From Clostridia bacterium (lineage in GTDB: Bacteria; Bacillota; Clostridia; Oscillospirales; CAG-272): DNA of 12,865 bases. The notes below the pieces were generated by a model, which saw nothing but the letters and a program-made list of their open reading frames with translations, ran no database searches and was not told where the DNA came from. Below are positions 1 to 5,206 of this stretch, piece by piece (within the stretch, counting starts at the first letter, position 1; every line of letters begins with the position of its first letter). The position numbers and the translations under genes were made by a program. The stretch spans positions 1 through 12,865 of the forward strand of contig CAAGGQ010000195.1 in assembly GCA_900769475.1 (NCBI GenBank), given 5' to 3'.

Positions 1-19
1 ACGTGTGCTCTTCCGATCT
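1..19. other. Illumina adapter remnant at contig end
   Basis: The first 19 bases, ACGTGTGCTCTTCCGATCT, are identical to the 3' end of the TruSeq read-2 adapter. They are not genomic. They mark the physical end of a contig, and the reading frame entering from the right is artificial past base 20. Confidence 0.93.
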
Positions 20-245
20 TTAAACATTCTGCCAAATTCTTTTTTTCATCCAAAACAGCGTAAGCAAAACGCACATCCTGCTGGCAAAAGTCGATCAAAA
101 CCTCCAATGTAGGTTGAAAGAACGCATTTGCCTTTACACCATCCAGATCACCCTTCTTAGTTTGATGCAGCTTCTCAATCGCCGCCTCGGCCACCTGGTG
201 ATCAGATCGGTTTGCAAAGATCCCGGAAGAATCCAAAACAGCCAT
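20..245 (-). CDS. Partial small protein, possibly PcfK/AcrIIA9-like
   Basis: The first 75 residues of a leftward gene are present; the 3' end is lost at the contig break. The ATG at 245 follows an AAAGGA ribosome site and lies 1 base beyond the stop of the preceding gene. The protein is soluble, with a helical N-terminal part (QVAEAAIEKLHQTKKGDLDG, residues 17-36) and then a segment containing VLIDFCQQDVRFAYAVLDE (residues 49-67). From memory, the pattern of an FC-Q-x-x-x-FA-AV segment followed by a K-x-L-x-x-C-L motif resembles small proteins of Clostridia mobile elements annotated as PcfK-like or AcrIIA9-family Cas9 inhibitors. The resemblance is short and untested. The fragment could equally be an unrelated hypothetical early gene. 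Confidence 0.6.
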
Positions 246-246
246 A

Positions 247-408
247 TTACATCCGTCCTTTCTTCGGTCTGCTTTCCGCCGCGACAAGCTTAGTCACTTG
301 CCAAAACTCGGCGCCATCATTGATGGCTTTCAGAACCATCGGGGAAATGATATACGTAAAATGGAATCTCATCCGTCGCAAAACGCGCTTTATGCTGATC
401 CGTTTCAT
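247..408 (-). CDS. Hypothetical basic 53-residue protein
   Basis: A small leftward gene of the early cluster. The ATG at 408 is chosen because AAGGA lies 7 bases upstream; a longer in-frame start at 462 would overlap the preceding gene and read through the inverted repeat at 427-450. The product starts with a strongly basic stretch (MKRISIKRVLRRMRFHFTY), has a moderately hydrophobic middle (YIISPMVLKAI) and a basic end (SRPKKGRM). It has no recognisable domain. Its stop overlaps the ribosome site of the next gene, which suggests they are translated from one message. Function unknown. Confidence 0.6.
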   Translation of the reverse strand: MKRISIKRVLRRMRFHFTYIISPMVLKAINDGAEFWQVTKLVAAESRPKKGRM

Positions 409-426
409 ATGTTCATCCTTTCTTTC

Positions 427-450
427 AAAAACCGATATGTATCGGTTTTT
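427..450. repeat. 11-base inverted repeat between two early genes
   Basis: Arms AAAAACCGATA (427-437) and TATCGGTTTTT (440-450) are perfectly complementary around a 2-base centre. The right arm touches the stop codon of the 97-residue gene, and the other side precedes the start at 408. As RNA it would form a stem of about 10 pairs with a 4-base loop followed by a short U run, so it may be a weak terminator or attenuator inside the cluster. A protein-binding palindrome is the alternative. Confidence 0.5.
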
Positions 451-743
451 CAATTTCTCCAATAATCGTCAAGCTCCTCGATACGATCACGATCGGTGAT
501 CGGACGAGCTTCCACAACTCGAAACCGAAAGACCCGAAGATCGTAATAACAATACTCGATCATGGTTTTTAAGTTTTCGTCCTGGCCGCGAGGAACAACG
601 TGAACTCCGGGGATCTTCCCGGTCCCAAAGGGATCCAGATCCATAAGATCCGCAAAGGACACTTTGAAGTTCAAATGATTCACAGAACCTTGTTTTCGAT
701 GATCCTCAAAATACTGCGTTAAGATCCTTGACTCGTGTTTCAT
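450..743 (-). CDS. Hypothetical 97-residue early protein
   Basis: A leftward gene with an excellent ribosome site (GGAGGTGA just before the ATG at 743). The start overlaps the stop of the upstream 64-residue gene in an ATGA, so translation is probably coupled. The protein is soluble and mixed alpha/beta in character. It has a middle section rich in D, G and P (LMDLDPFGTGKIPGVHVVPR, about residues 33-52), a possible beta segment YCYYDLRVFRFRVVEARPI, and an acidic helix RDRIEELDDYW near the end. No family was recognised. Its place in the cluster suggests a phage early or replication-associated function, which is inference only. Confidence 0.7.
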   Translation of the reverse strand: MKHESRILTQYFEDHRKQGSVNHLNFKVSFADLMDLDPFGTGKIPGVHVVPRGQDENLKTMIEYCYYDLRVFRFRVVEARPITDRDRIEELDDYWRN

Positions 744-934
744 GCATTCACCTCCGCAATAATATCATAAACAAAGTAATAGCTATTATGGCAGGGCCGG
801 ATCTCCACAGATTGCGTCTTAGGATCACGGTAGAGCTCGTTGACCACTTCCTCCACTTCCCTTTCTACGTCAAGAATATTCGACGTGATCGGAAAGCGAA
901 GCGTCTTAAGTTCGATCTTTGTTTTCTTGAACAT
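740..934 (-). CDS. Hypothetical 64-residue early protein
   Basis: A leftward small gene with a near-ideal ribosome site (AAAGGAGG, 6 bases before the ATG at 934). It overlaps the preceding Cys-rich gene by 29 bases and the following gene by 4 bases (ATGA). The protein starts with a basic beta-like stretch (KKTKIELKTLRFPI), continues with an acidic helix (DVEREVEEVVNELYRD) and ends in a beta-like segment (SYYFVYDIIAEV). That is a compact alpha/beta fold without known motif. Function unknown. Confidence 0.65.
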   Translation of the reverse strand: MFKKTKIELKTLRFPITSNILDVEREVEEVVNELYRDPKTQSVEIRPCHNSYYFVYDIIAEVNA

Positions 935-1088
935 CCGAAACCTCCTTTCTTGCTTTTATATCACATACCGCAAAATACTCGCAATTAACACATACAAAGC
1001 CAAAGCGGCAGGTATGACACCGCTTTTGTATACAACGAAGCTCATAGCGGGAATAGTAACGGCAGAGAAAGATCTTACATTCCGTCAT
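906..1088 (-). CDS. Cysteine-rich 60-residue protein, likely metal-binding
   Basis: Eight cysteines in 60 residues (C4, C9, C19, C24, C27, C33, C36, C42). These include two close CxxC pairs, C24-x2-C27 and C33-x2-C36, a spacing typical of a zinc ribbon or rubredoxin-like knuckle. The ATG at 1088 is preferred because it overlaps the stop of the upstream gene (ATGA), giving coupled translation; a longer start at 1127 would lie deep inside that gene. The preceding GGGA is only a weak ribosome site. The 29-base overlap with the next gene argues for a packed early cluster. It could bind DNA or act as a small regulator, but nothing beyond metal binding is supported. Confidence 0.6.
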   Translation of the reverse strand: MTECKIFLCRYYSRYELRCIQKRCHTCRFGFVCVNCEYFAVCDIKARKEVSDVQENKDRT

Positions 1089-1465
1089 CGTTTTTCCCAA
1101 CTTAATACCTGACCACAGAAAGGGCAAAATGGAACACCGTTATAATCGCCATCCAATGTCGCAAGGCAAGAAGGACAGCATGGCGAAGATGGTTCGCAGT
1201 CATCATAAAGAACCGGAATAGTCTTTTCGATTCGTTCCGAGCCAATATCAATGTGATCAAGAGGAACCTTCAAAAGGCGTTCATATGAACTCAGCGCCTG
1301 ATCAACGCTGAAAGATGAACCAACCAACATAAGATGCTGAAACAAGTCCTCAACTGACATTTTAACAAAAAAACGTTTTTGCAGTTTTTCACGAATTTCA
1401 AACAATCTTTTTTTCTGATCATTCGACAGAGAATAAGTTACACTTAAAGAAAATACTTCGTTCAA
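1085..1465 (-). CDS. C-terminal zinc-ribbon protein, 126 residues
   Basis: The N-terminal two thirds look helical, with a charged stretch NDQKKRLFEIREKLQKRFF (residues 15-33) and VEDLFQHLMLVGSS. The C-terminus is a clear zinc ribbon: C97-x2-C100-x13-C114-x2-C117, ending CPFCGQVL. The start is a TTG at 1465, supported by AAAGGAG 7 bases upstream; it overlaps the stop of the upstream gene as TTGA. Such ribbons are common in small phage and mobile-element proteins that bind nucleic acid or partner proteins. The N-terminal part is not recognised, so the role stays open. Confidence 0.7.
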   Translation of the reverse strand: MNEVFSLSVTYSLSNDQKKRLFEIREKLQKRFFVKMSVEDLFQHLMLVGSSFSVDQALSSYERLLKVPLDHIDIGSERIEKTIPVLYDDCEPSSPCCPSCLATLDGDYNGVPFCPFCGQVLSWEKR

Positions 1466-1650
1466 AACAAATCTCCTTTCTTCTTAGGAACAAATTCACA
1501 ACCGTATGTTTCCAGATGCCATTTCTTGAACTCCTCCATCACAGCAGGATCCTTAAAGGCCTCCGTCACGGCTCGTAACAGAGGTCGCAACATACCTCTT
1601 ACGGCCGAGGGGTCTATATTACACTCTTTCATAAAAACGCCCATATTCAT
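1462..1650 (-). CDS. Hypothetical small acidic/helical phage protein
   Basis: A 56- to 62-residue leftward gene. Possible starts are ATG 1650, ATG 1644 and ATG 1632. None has a strong ribosome site; the last gives MKECNIDPSAVRGML and the shortest overlap (14 bases) with the upstream gene. The core reads LRPLLRAVTEAFKDPAVMEEFKKWHLE, an amphipathic helical segment reminiscent of short uncharacterised proteins that often follow the regulatory gene in Clostridia prophages. The C-terminal tail is basic (VPKKKGD). Its stop overlaps the TTG start of the next gene. Function unknown. Confidence 0.6.
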   Translation of the reverse strand: MNMGVFMKECNIDPSAVRGMLRPLLRAVTEAFKDPAVMEEFKKWHLETYGCEFVPKKKGDLF

Positions 1651-1837
1651 CAATAATAACAGCCGTTGCAGAAAGAACCATTTCCGCCTTCCTGGTCACC
1701 CGACGCCCGATAAAAATCTCGCAAAGCTCCGTTTTCGAAGTCTTCAGACCCTTTTTACCAAGCAAAGGAATTAACCAGGGATAGGACAAATGATGATCCG
1801 ACATAAAAGAACGGATCCTCTTACGTTCATTTTCCAA
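1619..1837 (-). CDS. First early gene; small HTH-like phage protein
   Basis: The first gene of the leftward cluster, 72 residues. The start is a TTG at 1837, supported by GGAGGTG 5 bases upstream; no in-frame ATG has a comparable site. The sequence IRSFMSDHHLSYPWLIPLLGKKGLKTSKTELCEIFIGRR has the spacing of a helix-turn-helix of the XRE/Cro type. A helix runs to a turn, LSYPWLIPLLGKKG, and then a candidate recognition helix, SKTELCEIFIGRR. Similar short proteins commonly lie opposite the repressor in Firmicutes prophages. A Cro-like or anti-repressor role would suit its position first behind the early promoter, but this is inference from position and fold pattern only. Confidence 0.7.
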   Translation of the reverse strand: MENERKRIRSFMSDHHLSYPWLIPLLGKKGLKTSKTELCEIFIGRRVTRKAEMVLSATAVIIDEYGRFYERV

Positions 1838-1880
1838 AATAACACCTCCTATATTTTTTTAAGAAAGTGAACAAACCCCG

Positions 1881-1909
1881 TTGACATTCAAGGTATTCTG
1901 TGGTACAAT
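1881..1909 (+). promoter_or_regulatory. Consensus sigma-A promoter toward the repressor
   Basis: TTGACA at 1881-1886, a 17-base spacer, and TACAAT at 1904-1909 preceded by TG (extended -10). Transcription would start near 1916 and run right, giving a roughly 200-base leader before the repressor ATG. No better rightward promoter is visible closer to the repressor. A run of eight T at 1954-1961 follows, but without a strong stem, so an early-terminated short RNA is possible yet not shown. Confidence 0.75.
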
Positions 1910-1985
1910 GGAATCGCCAAACTACATAGACCACTGAAGAGTTCCGAAAATTATTTTTTTTGAGAGCTCCCTCTTGTCGTACTCT

Positions 1986-2104
1986 GTTCACCGTCGTCTG
2001 TTCACACACATTATAGTACAATAAGTTCAATATGTCAAGAGAAAAAATAAAAATATTTGAACTTTGTTGAACTTGAATAAACAAAATTAGTTCATTTTGT
2101 TCAA
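1986..2104. promoter_or_regulatory. Array of GTTCA/TGAAC half-sites (operators)
   Basis: The five-base word GTTCA or its complement occurs at 1986, 2000, 2025, 2058, 2068, 2090 and 2099, plus an outlier at 1868. Chance predicts about 0.2 such words in this length. The copies at 1986 and 2000 share CTGTTCAC. Those at 2058/2068 and 2090/2099 form a loose large dyad upstream of the repressor gene. The sites cover the transcription start and spacer of the leftward promoter. They are best read as operators for the adjacent XRE repressor. Confidence 0.6.
2010..2038 (-). promoter_or_regulatory. Perfect sigma-A promoter for the leftward early genes
   Basis: On the minus strand TTGACA (2038-2033), a 17-base spacer and TATAAT (2015-2010) match the full consensus. 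Transcription would start near 2003 and run left, with a leader of about 165 bases before the TTG at 1837. A GTTCA half-site lies inside the spacer and another covers the start point, so repression by the neighbouring XRE protein is likely. Confidence 0.85.
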
Positions 2105-2120
2105 AATATAGGAGGAAGCC

Positions 2121-2591
2121 ATGTTTTGGGATAATTTTACCGCACTTTGTGCAAAGCACAATACGAGCCCCACACAAGTGATTACAAAATTAAACATTTC
2201 AAGAGGATCAGTTACCCATTGGAAAAAAGGAATCACACCTCAATCTACCAATCTGCACAAGATTGCAGGTTATTTCAAAGTTCCAATCGAATATCTGACC
2301 GAAGAATCACATCAAAGAACCGGTGTCAAAACTAACAGCCGAAGATACAAAATGATGCAGAGCGATGTTACCAGAGTAAACGAAGCGGCAAAAACAATGA
2401 CCCAAGAAGTAAAAGCCAGAAATCAGGCAGTTGCCGGACTACGATCAGCAAGATCCAGTAAACTAAAAAATATCGAAACACTAACCGAACTAGAAAAACT
2501 TCTCTTGGATACCTTTAGATCCACAACCGATTCTGGTAGACTAAAAATTCTCTCCGCCGCTGCGGAAATCAAGAAGGAAGAAGCAAAATAA
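2121..2591 (+). CDS. XRE-family (cI-like) repressor
   Basis: A 156-residue DNA-binding protein with an N-terminal XRE helix-turn-helix (about residues 4-62). Helix 2 is near S16-L24, and recognition helix 3, SRGSVTHWKKG (27-37), is followed by the usual P, then the typical FKVPIEYL segment. The C-terminal part is a charged linker and a helical tail, TELEKLLLDTFRSTTDSGRLKIL, probably for dimerisation; there is no peptidase domain of the LexA type. AGGAGGAA precedes the ATG. It is the first gene of the rightward arm, opposite the early cluster and next to an array of repeated half-sites. Its likely job is to keep the early promoter silent and control its own expression. Without a self-cleavage domain, induction would need another route such as an anti-repressor. 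Confidence 0.85.
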   Translation: MFWDNFTALCAKHNTSPTQVITKLNISRGSVTHWKKGITPQSTNLHKIAGYFKVPIEYLTEESHQRTGVKTNSRRYKMMQSDVTRVNEAAKTMTQEVKARNQAVAGLRSARSSKLKNIETLTELEKLLLDTFRSTTDSGRLKILSAAAEIKKEEAK

Positions 2592-2633
2592 AAAGACCCA
2601 AACAATGTTCGAGGCAATAAAAAGGAGATAAAA

Positions 2634-3392
2634 ATGAAACGCTATTTTTTAAGCCTTATCACGCTAGTCCTTGTCATCACTTGTCTTATCTCATGCGAAA
2701 CGACCACCACGAATTCAGGAACAAAACCAAACAGTAACAACAAACAAGGCGGTATCCTCCAGGCGATCAATCCAACATACACCGTTACCTTTGAAACAAA
2801 TGACGGATCATACGTACAACCTATTACAACAAAGACCTTAGATAAAGCACCTACTCCTACAAAAACAGACTATGTATTTGACGGATGGTTCCTCGATGAA
2901 AATTTAACAACAGCAGCAATTTTTCCACTTGAAGTAAAAAAAGATACGACACTCTACGCAAACTGGCTAAAAATCAGAGAACAAATAAACTTCACAGGCG
3001 GGAACATCAAAGGAACTATAACCAAAACAAATGGAATCTCTTACAACCTTGAGCCCACAGGTCTTGATCTTGATAGACTAAATAAGCTCGGATATCGTAT
3101 AGAAATAAATGTTGTATATGATGTAAAATATGTTAAAGATTATGATGTTCTTTTCGACATTGGATATATGGGATCACCCAAATATGAAGTAAGTATCTCT
3201 ACTCCTGATGGATATGGGCCAGAAGAAAGAGATTGTCCAACAAGCAAAAAGTACCAGACAAAAGTAATATCATATAATGTTACACCAAACTACTTACAAA
3301 AAGAAAGTTTAAAACTAAAGTTTTCTACAGACAACATTCAAAACAAAATCTACTTCGACAATATTAGCGCAGTATTTATTTGCACCAAATAA
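2634..3392 (+). CDS. Lipoprotein with one InlB B-repeat domain
   Basis: The N-terminus is a lipoprotein signal: basic MKRY, a hydrophobic stretch, and the lipobox L18-I19-S20-C21. The mature protein would be anchored by C21 on the outer face of the membrane. A Ser/Thr/Asn-rich spacer (22-48) precedes a single InlB B-repeat (Listeria-Bacteroides repeat, residues 49-111) with the hallmark VTFETNDGS, VFDGWFLDENLT and TLYANW blocks. Residues 112-252 form a further beta-rich domain that I do not recognise. AAAAGGAG precedes the ATG. It lies between repressor and integrase on the same strand, in the position of a lysogenic conversion gene, so it is likely expressed from the dormant element and alters the host surface. 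B-repeats act in adhesion in other proteins; here the partner is unknown. Confidence 0.85.
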   Translation: MKRYFLSLITLVLVITCLISCETTTTNSGTKPNSNNKQGGILQAINPTYTVTFETNDGSYVQPITTKTLDKAPTPTKTDYVFDGWFLDENLTTAAIFPLEVKKDTTLYANWLKIREQINFTGGNIKGTITKTNGISYNLEPTGLDLDRLNKLGYRIEINVVYDVKYVKDYDVLFDIGYMGSPKYEVSISTPDGYGPEERDCPTSKKYQTKVISYNVTPNYLQKESLKLKFSTDNIQNKIYFDNISAVFICTK

Positions 3393-3415
3393 AATACCGC
3401 AACGTTGCGGTATTT
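3392..3415 (+). terminator. Perfect 24-base palindrome, possible weak terminator
   Basis: Twelve-base arms beginning AAATACCGCAAC are exactly self-complementary and overlap the last base of the lipoprotein stop codon. As RNA this gives about a 10-pair stem with an ACGU loop and only a short U run. It lies 23 bases before the integrase ATG, so it may reduce read-through into the integrase or bind a regulator. It is not a strong canonical terminator. Confidence 0.5.
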
Positions 3416-3438
3416 GAATCCTACGAAAGGAAAATAGA

Positions 3439-4923
3439 ATGAACGCGGTCTTATATTTACGATATAGCAGCGACAAGCAAACAGAACAATCCATCGAGGG
3501 ACAACAACGCATTTGCACGAATTACTGCAATCAAAACGAAATCAAAATCGTTGGAACTTATATAGATCGAGCCGTTTCCGCATCAAAGAATACCGAAAAA
3601 AGAGAAGCCTTCCAGCAAATGATCAAAGACAGCGACAAAAGAAATTTTGAAGCAGTTATAGTATACAAGCTGGACCGATTTTCAAGAGATCGATACGATT
3701 CTGCCATATATAAAAACAAACTCCGCAAAAACGGAGTTCGGGTAATATCAGCAACCGAGAATATCAGCGACAACCCCGAAGGAATCATATTAGAATCCGT
3801 CCTGGAAGGAATGGCCGAATTTTATTCCAAGGAATTAGCCCAAAAAGTGAATCGAGGAATGCACGAGACCGCTCTAAAAGCCAACTCATGCGGCGGAGCA
3901 GTCCCTCTCGGCTATAGGATAGAAAACAAAAAATTTGTTTTGGATCCGAAAACCGCGCCACTTGTAAAAGAAGCATTTACAAGATATGCCGAAGGAGAAA
4001 CCGCAAAACAAATTGCCGATGATTTTAACGCCAGGGGCTACAGAACCTCCAAGGGAGCCTTATTCAACAAAAGCTCATTCCGAGGAATGTTCCAAAATGA
4101 ACGATACAAAGGAATATACATTCACAAAGAAGTGAGAATCGATGGAGGACTTCCCGCAATCATCGACGCAGAAACCTTTGAGACCGTACAAAAAAGAATG
4201 GACCAAAACAAGCAACAACCAGCAAGAAAGAAAGCCAAAATCGAATATCTACTCTCAGGAAAGCTCTTTTGCGGAAAATGCCAATCAGCAATGATAGGCG
4301 AATCCGGCACCGGTGCAAGAGGAACGATTTACAATTATTACAACTGCGCCAAAAGAAAAAAAGATCATTCATGCGATAAAAGAAACGTAAAAAAAGAATG
4401 GATCGAAGATCTGATAATAGACGAAACATTATCGATCCTCACACCGGAGAATATCGACCATATCGCAGACATGGCCATAAAGCAAGCCGAAAAGGATATA
4501 CAAGACAATACATCCATTCCGGCATTAAAGAAAAAAACAAAAGAGATCGAAATCAGCATAAACAATCTGATCAAGCTCGCAGAACGCGGCTCTACGTCAG
4601 AAACGCTCTTTAAACGTCTGGAGGAATTAGAAACACAGAAAAAACAAACCGAGATCGAAATCGCAACTCAAGGACAACACATCCCGATCTTAGAAAAGAA
4701 ACAAATCGTTTGGTGGCTTTCTCAATTTGCCAACGGAAACAAAGAAGATCCTTATTTCCGAAGAGCTCTAATAGAAATGCTAATAAACTCGATCACAATA
4801 TGGGACGAACCCGATGGGCATTTCAAAATAACAATTATTTATAACCTAAGAAAGAACAATTCCACCACAATAAAATGTTCGAGTACAGCGAGCAATGTAC
4901 CACCAAACAAAAGGATACCCTAA
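3439..4923 (+). CDS. Large serine integrase (site-specific recombinase)
   Basis: Catalyses integration and excision of the element by a serine-DNA intermediate. The resolvase domain (about 1-145) has Y6, R8 and nucleophile S10 in LYLRYSSD, plus the YKLDRFSRDRYD block (76-87). The recombinase domain spans about 155-255. A zinc ribbon follows with C278-x2-C281, C303 and C312, then a coiled coil (about 345-410) and a hydrophobic C-terminal segment. At 494 residues it is normal for the family. AAAGGA lies 7 bases before the ATG. Residues 488-494 and the stop are encoded by a repeat that also occurs 145 bases downstream, so this C-terminal tail is probably host-derived at the integration junction. 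All key residues are present and the gene looks functional. Confidence 0.95.
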   Translation: MNAVLYLRYSSDKQTEQSIEGQQRICTNYCNQNEIKIVGTYIDRAVSASKNTEKREAFQQMIKDSDKRNFEAVIVYKLDRFSRDRYDSAIYKNKLRKNGVRVISATENISDNPEGIILESVLEGMAEFYSKELAQKVNRGMHETALKANSCGGAVPLGYRIENKKFVLDPKTAPLVKEAFTRYAEGETAKQIADDFNARGYRTSKGALFNKSSFRGMFQNERYKGIYIHKEVRIDGGLPAIIDAETFETVQKRMDQNKQQPARKKAKIEYLLSGKLFCGKCQSAMIGESGTGARGTIYNYYNCAKRKKDHSCDKRNVKKEWIEDLIIDETLSILTPENIDHIADMAIKQAEKDIQDNTSIPALKKKTKEIEISINNLIKLAERGSTSETLFKRLEELETQKKQTEIEIATQGQHIPILEKKQIVWWLSQFANGNKEDPYFRRALIEMLINSITIWDEPDGHFKITIIYNLRKNNSTTIKCSSTASNVPPNKRIP

Positions 4924-5022
4924 AAAGGGTATCCTTTTGTTTTGCGGGTCATTTTGGTTTCTCGAAGCTTGGCGCAAGAACGCAGTTCTTGCAAGCGGTG
5001 AGATCCGCAAGCGGATCGAGCC
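4900..5022. repeat. Structured direct repeat, copy 1 (123 bases)
   Basis: Matches 5045-5168 with four or five differences. It contains three hairpins in order: the terminator at 4905-4942, GCAAGAA/TTCTTGC at 4974-4992, and GATCCGC/GCGGATC at 5002-5017. The left edge lies inside the integrase gene. The 22 bases between copies (5023-5044) are unrelated to either. The form suggests an interspersed palindromic repeat of the host genome rather than a classical attachment site, since serine integrases need only short identity. Confidence 0.85.
4905..4942 (+). terminator. Integrase terminator with stop codon in the loop
   Basis: A perfect 16-base stem (4905-4920 with 4927-4942) and a six-base TAAAAA loop, ending in a T-rich run. 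The integrase stop TAA occupies 4921-4923, the first half of the loop. Both arms carry A or T runs, so the hairpin should work in both directions. Confidence 0.9.
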
Positions 5023-5044
5023 TTGGTTCTGAGTCCTTGATGGC

Positions 5045-5168
5045 CCACCAAACAAAGGGATACCCTAAAAAGGGTATCCTTTTTGTTTTGCGGGTCATTT
5101 TGGTTTCTCGAAGTTTGGCGCAAGAACGCAGTTCTTGCAAGCGGTGAGATCCGCGAGCGGATCGAGCC
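5045..5168. repeat. Structured direct repeat, copy 2 (124 bases)
   Basis: Second copy of the unit at 4900-5022, offset 145 bases, with one inserted T after the terminator stem and single-base changes such as AAGTTTGG for AAGCTTGG. The hairpins are kept: GCAAGAA/TTCTTGC at 5120-5138 and GATCCGC/GCGGATC at 5148-5163. The compensating identity of the stems suggests selection on structure. Confidence 0.85.
5053..5084. terminator. Second bidirectional terminator in repeat copy 2
   Basis: A 12-pair stem around GGGATACCC/GGGTATCC (one G-U pair at 5057/5080) with a TAAAAA loop at 5066-5071 and T-rich flanks. It lies between the convergent integrase and the leftward XRE gene. No closer terminator for the latter is evident. 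Confidence 0.75.
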
Positions 5169-5206
5169 CCTTTTGCTTGGCAGGAACCAAATCAAAAATT
5201 GCTTCT

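Larger units (their letters stand above)
20..4899. mobile_element. One end of an integrated prophage or similar element
   Basis: This AT-richer block has the layout of a temperate phage lysogeny and early region. An XRE repressor and a large serine integrase face right; a run of overlapping small genes diverges to the left. A face-to-face promoter region with repeated half-sites separates the two arms. The integrase sits at the right edge, next to a chromosomal-looking repeat that starts at base 4900. The left part of the element is missing because the contig ends in adapter sequence. No capsid, terminase, relaxase or conjugation gene is visible, so an integrative conjugative or mobilizable element remains possible. 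The exact right end is inferred from where similarity between the two downstream repeats begins. Confidence 0.75.

Noticed and set aside
212..499. 95-codon plus-strand frame near the left end
   Set aside because: It is opposite two leftward small genes that have good ribosome sites and coupled starts, and it has no ribosome site of its own.
1916..1961. Short RNA ended by the T run at 1954-1961
   Set aside because: A strong promoter and eight T are present, but the best stem before the T run is only about five pairs, so a terminator is not supported.
4960..5022. tRNA gene or tRNA-derived attachment site
   Set aside because: The two hairpins superficially suggest cloverleaf arms, but there is no acceptor stem, anticodon arm or TTCGA loop in the right spacing.
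4900..5168. CRISPR array
   Set aside because: Only two long units with one 22-base gap, and the units contain several internal hairpins. This is not the short repeat and uniform spacer pattern of CRISPR.
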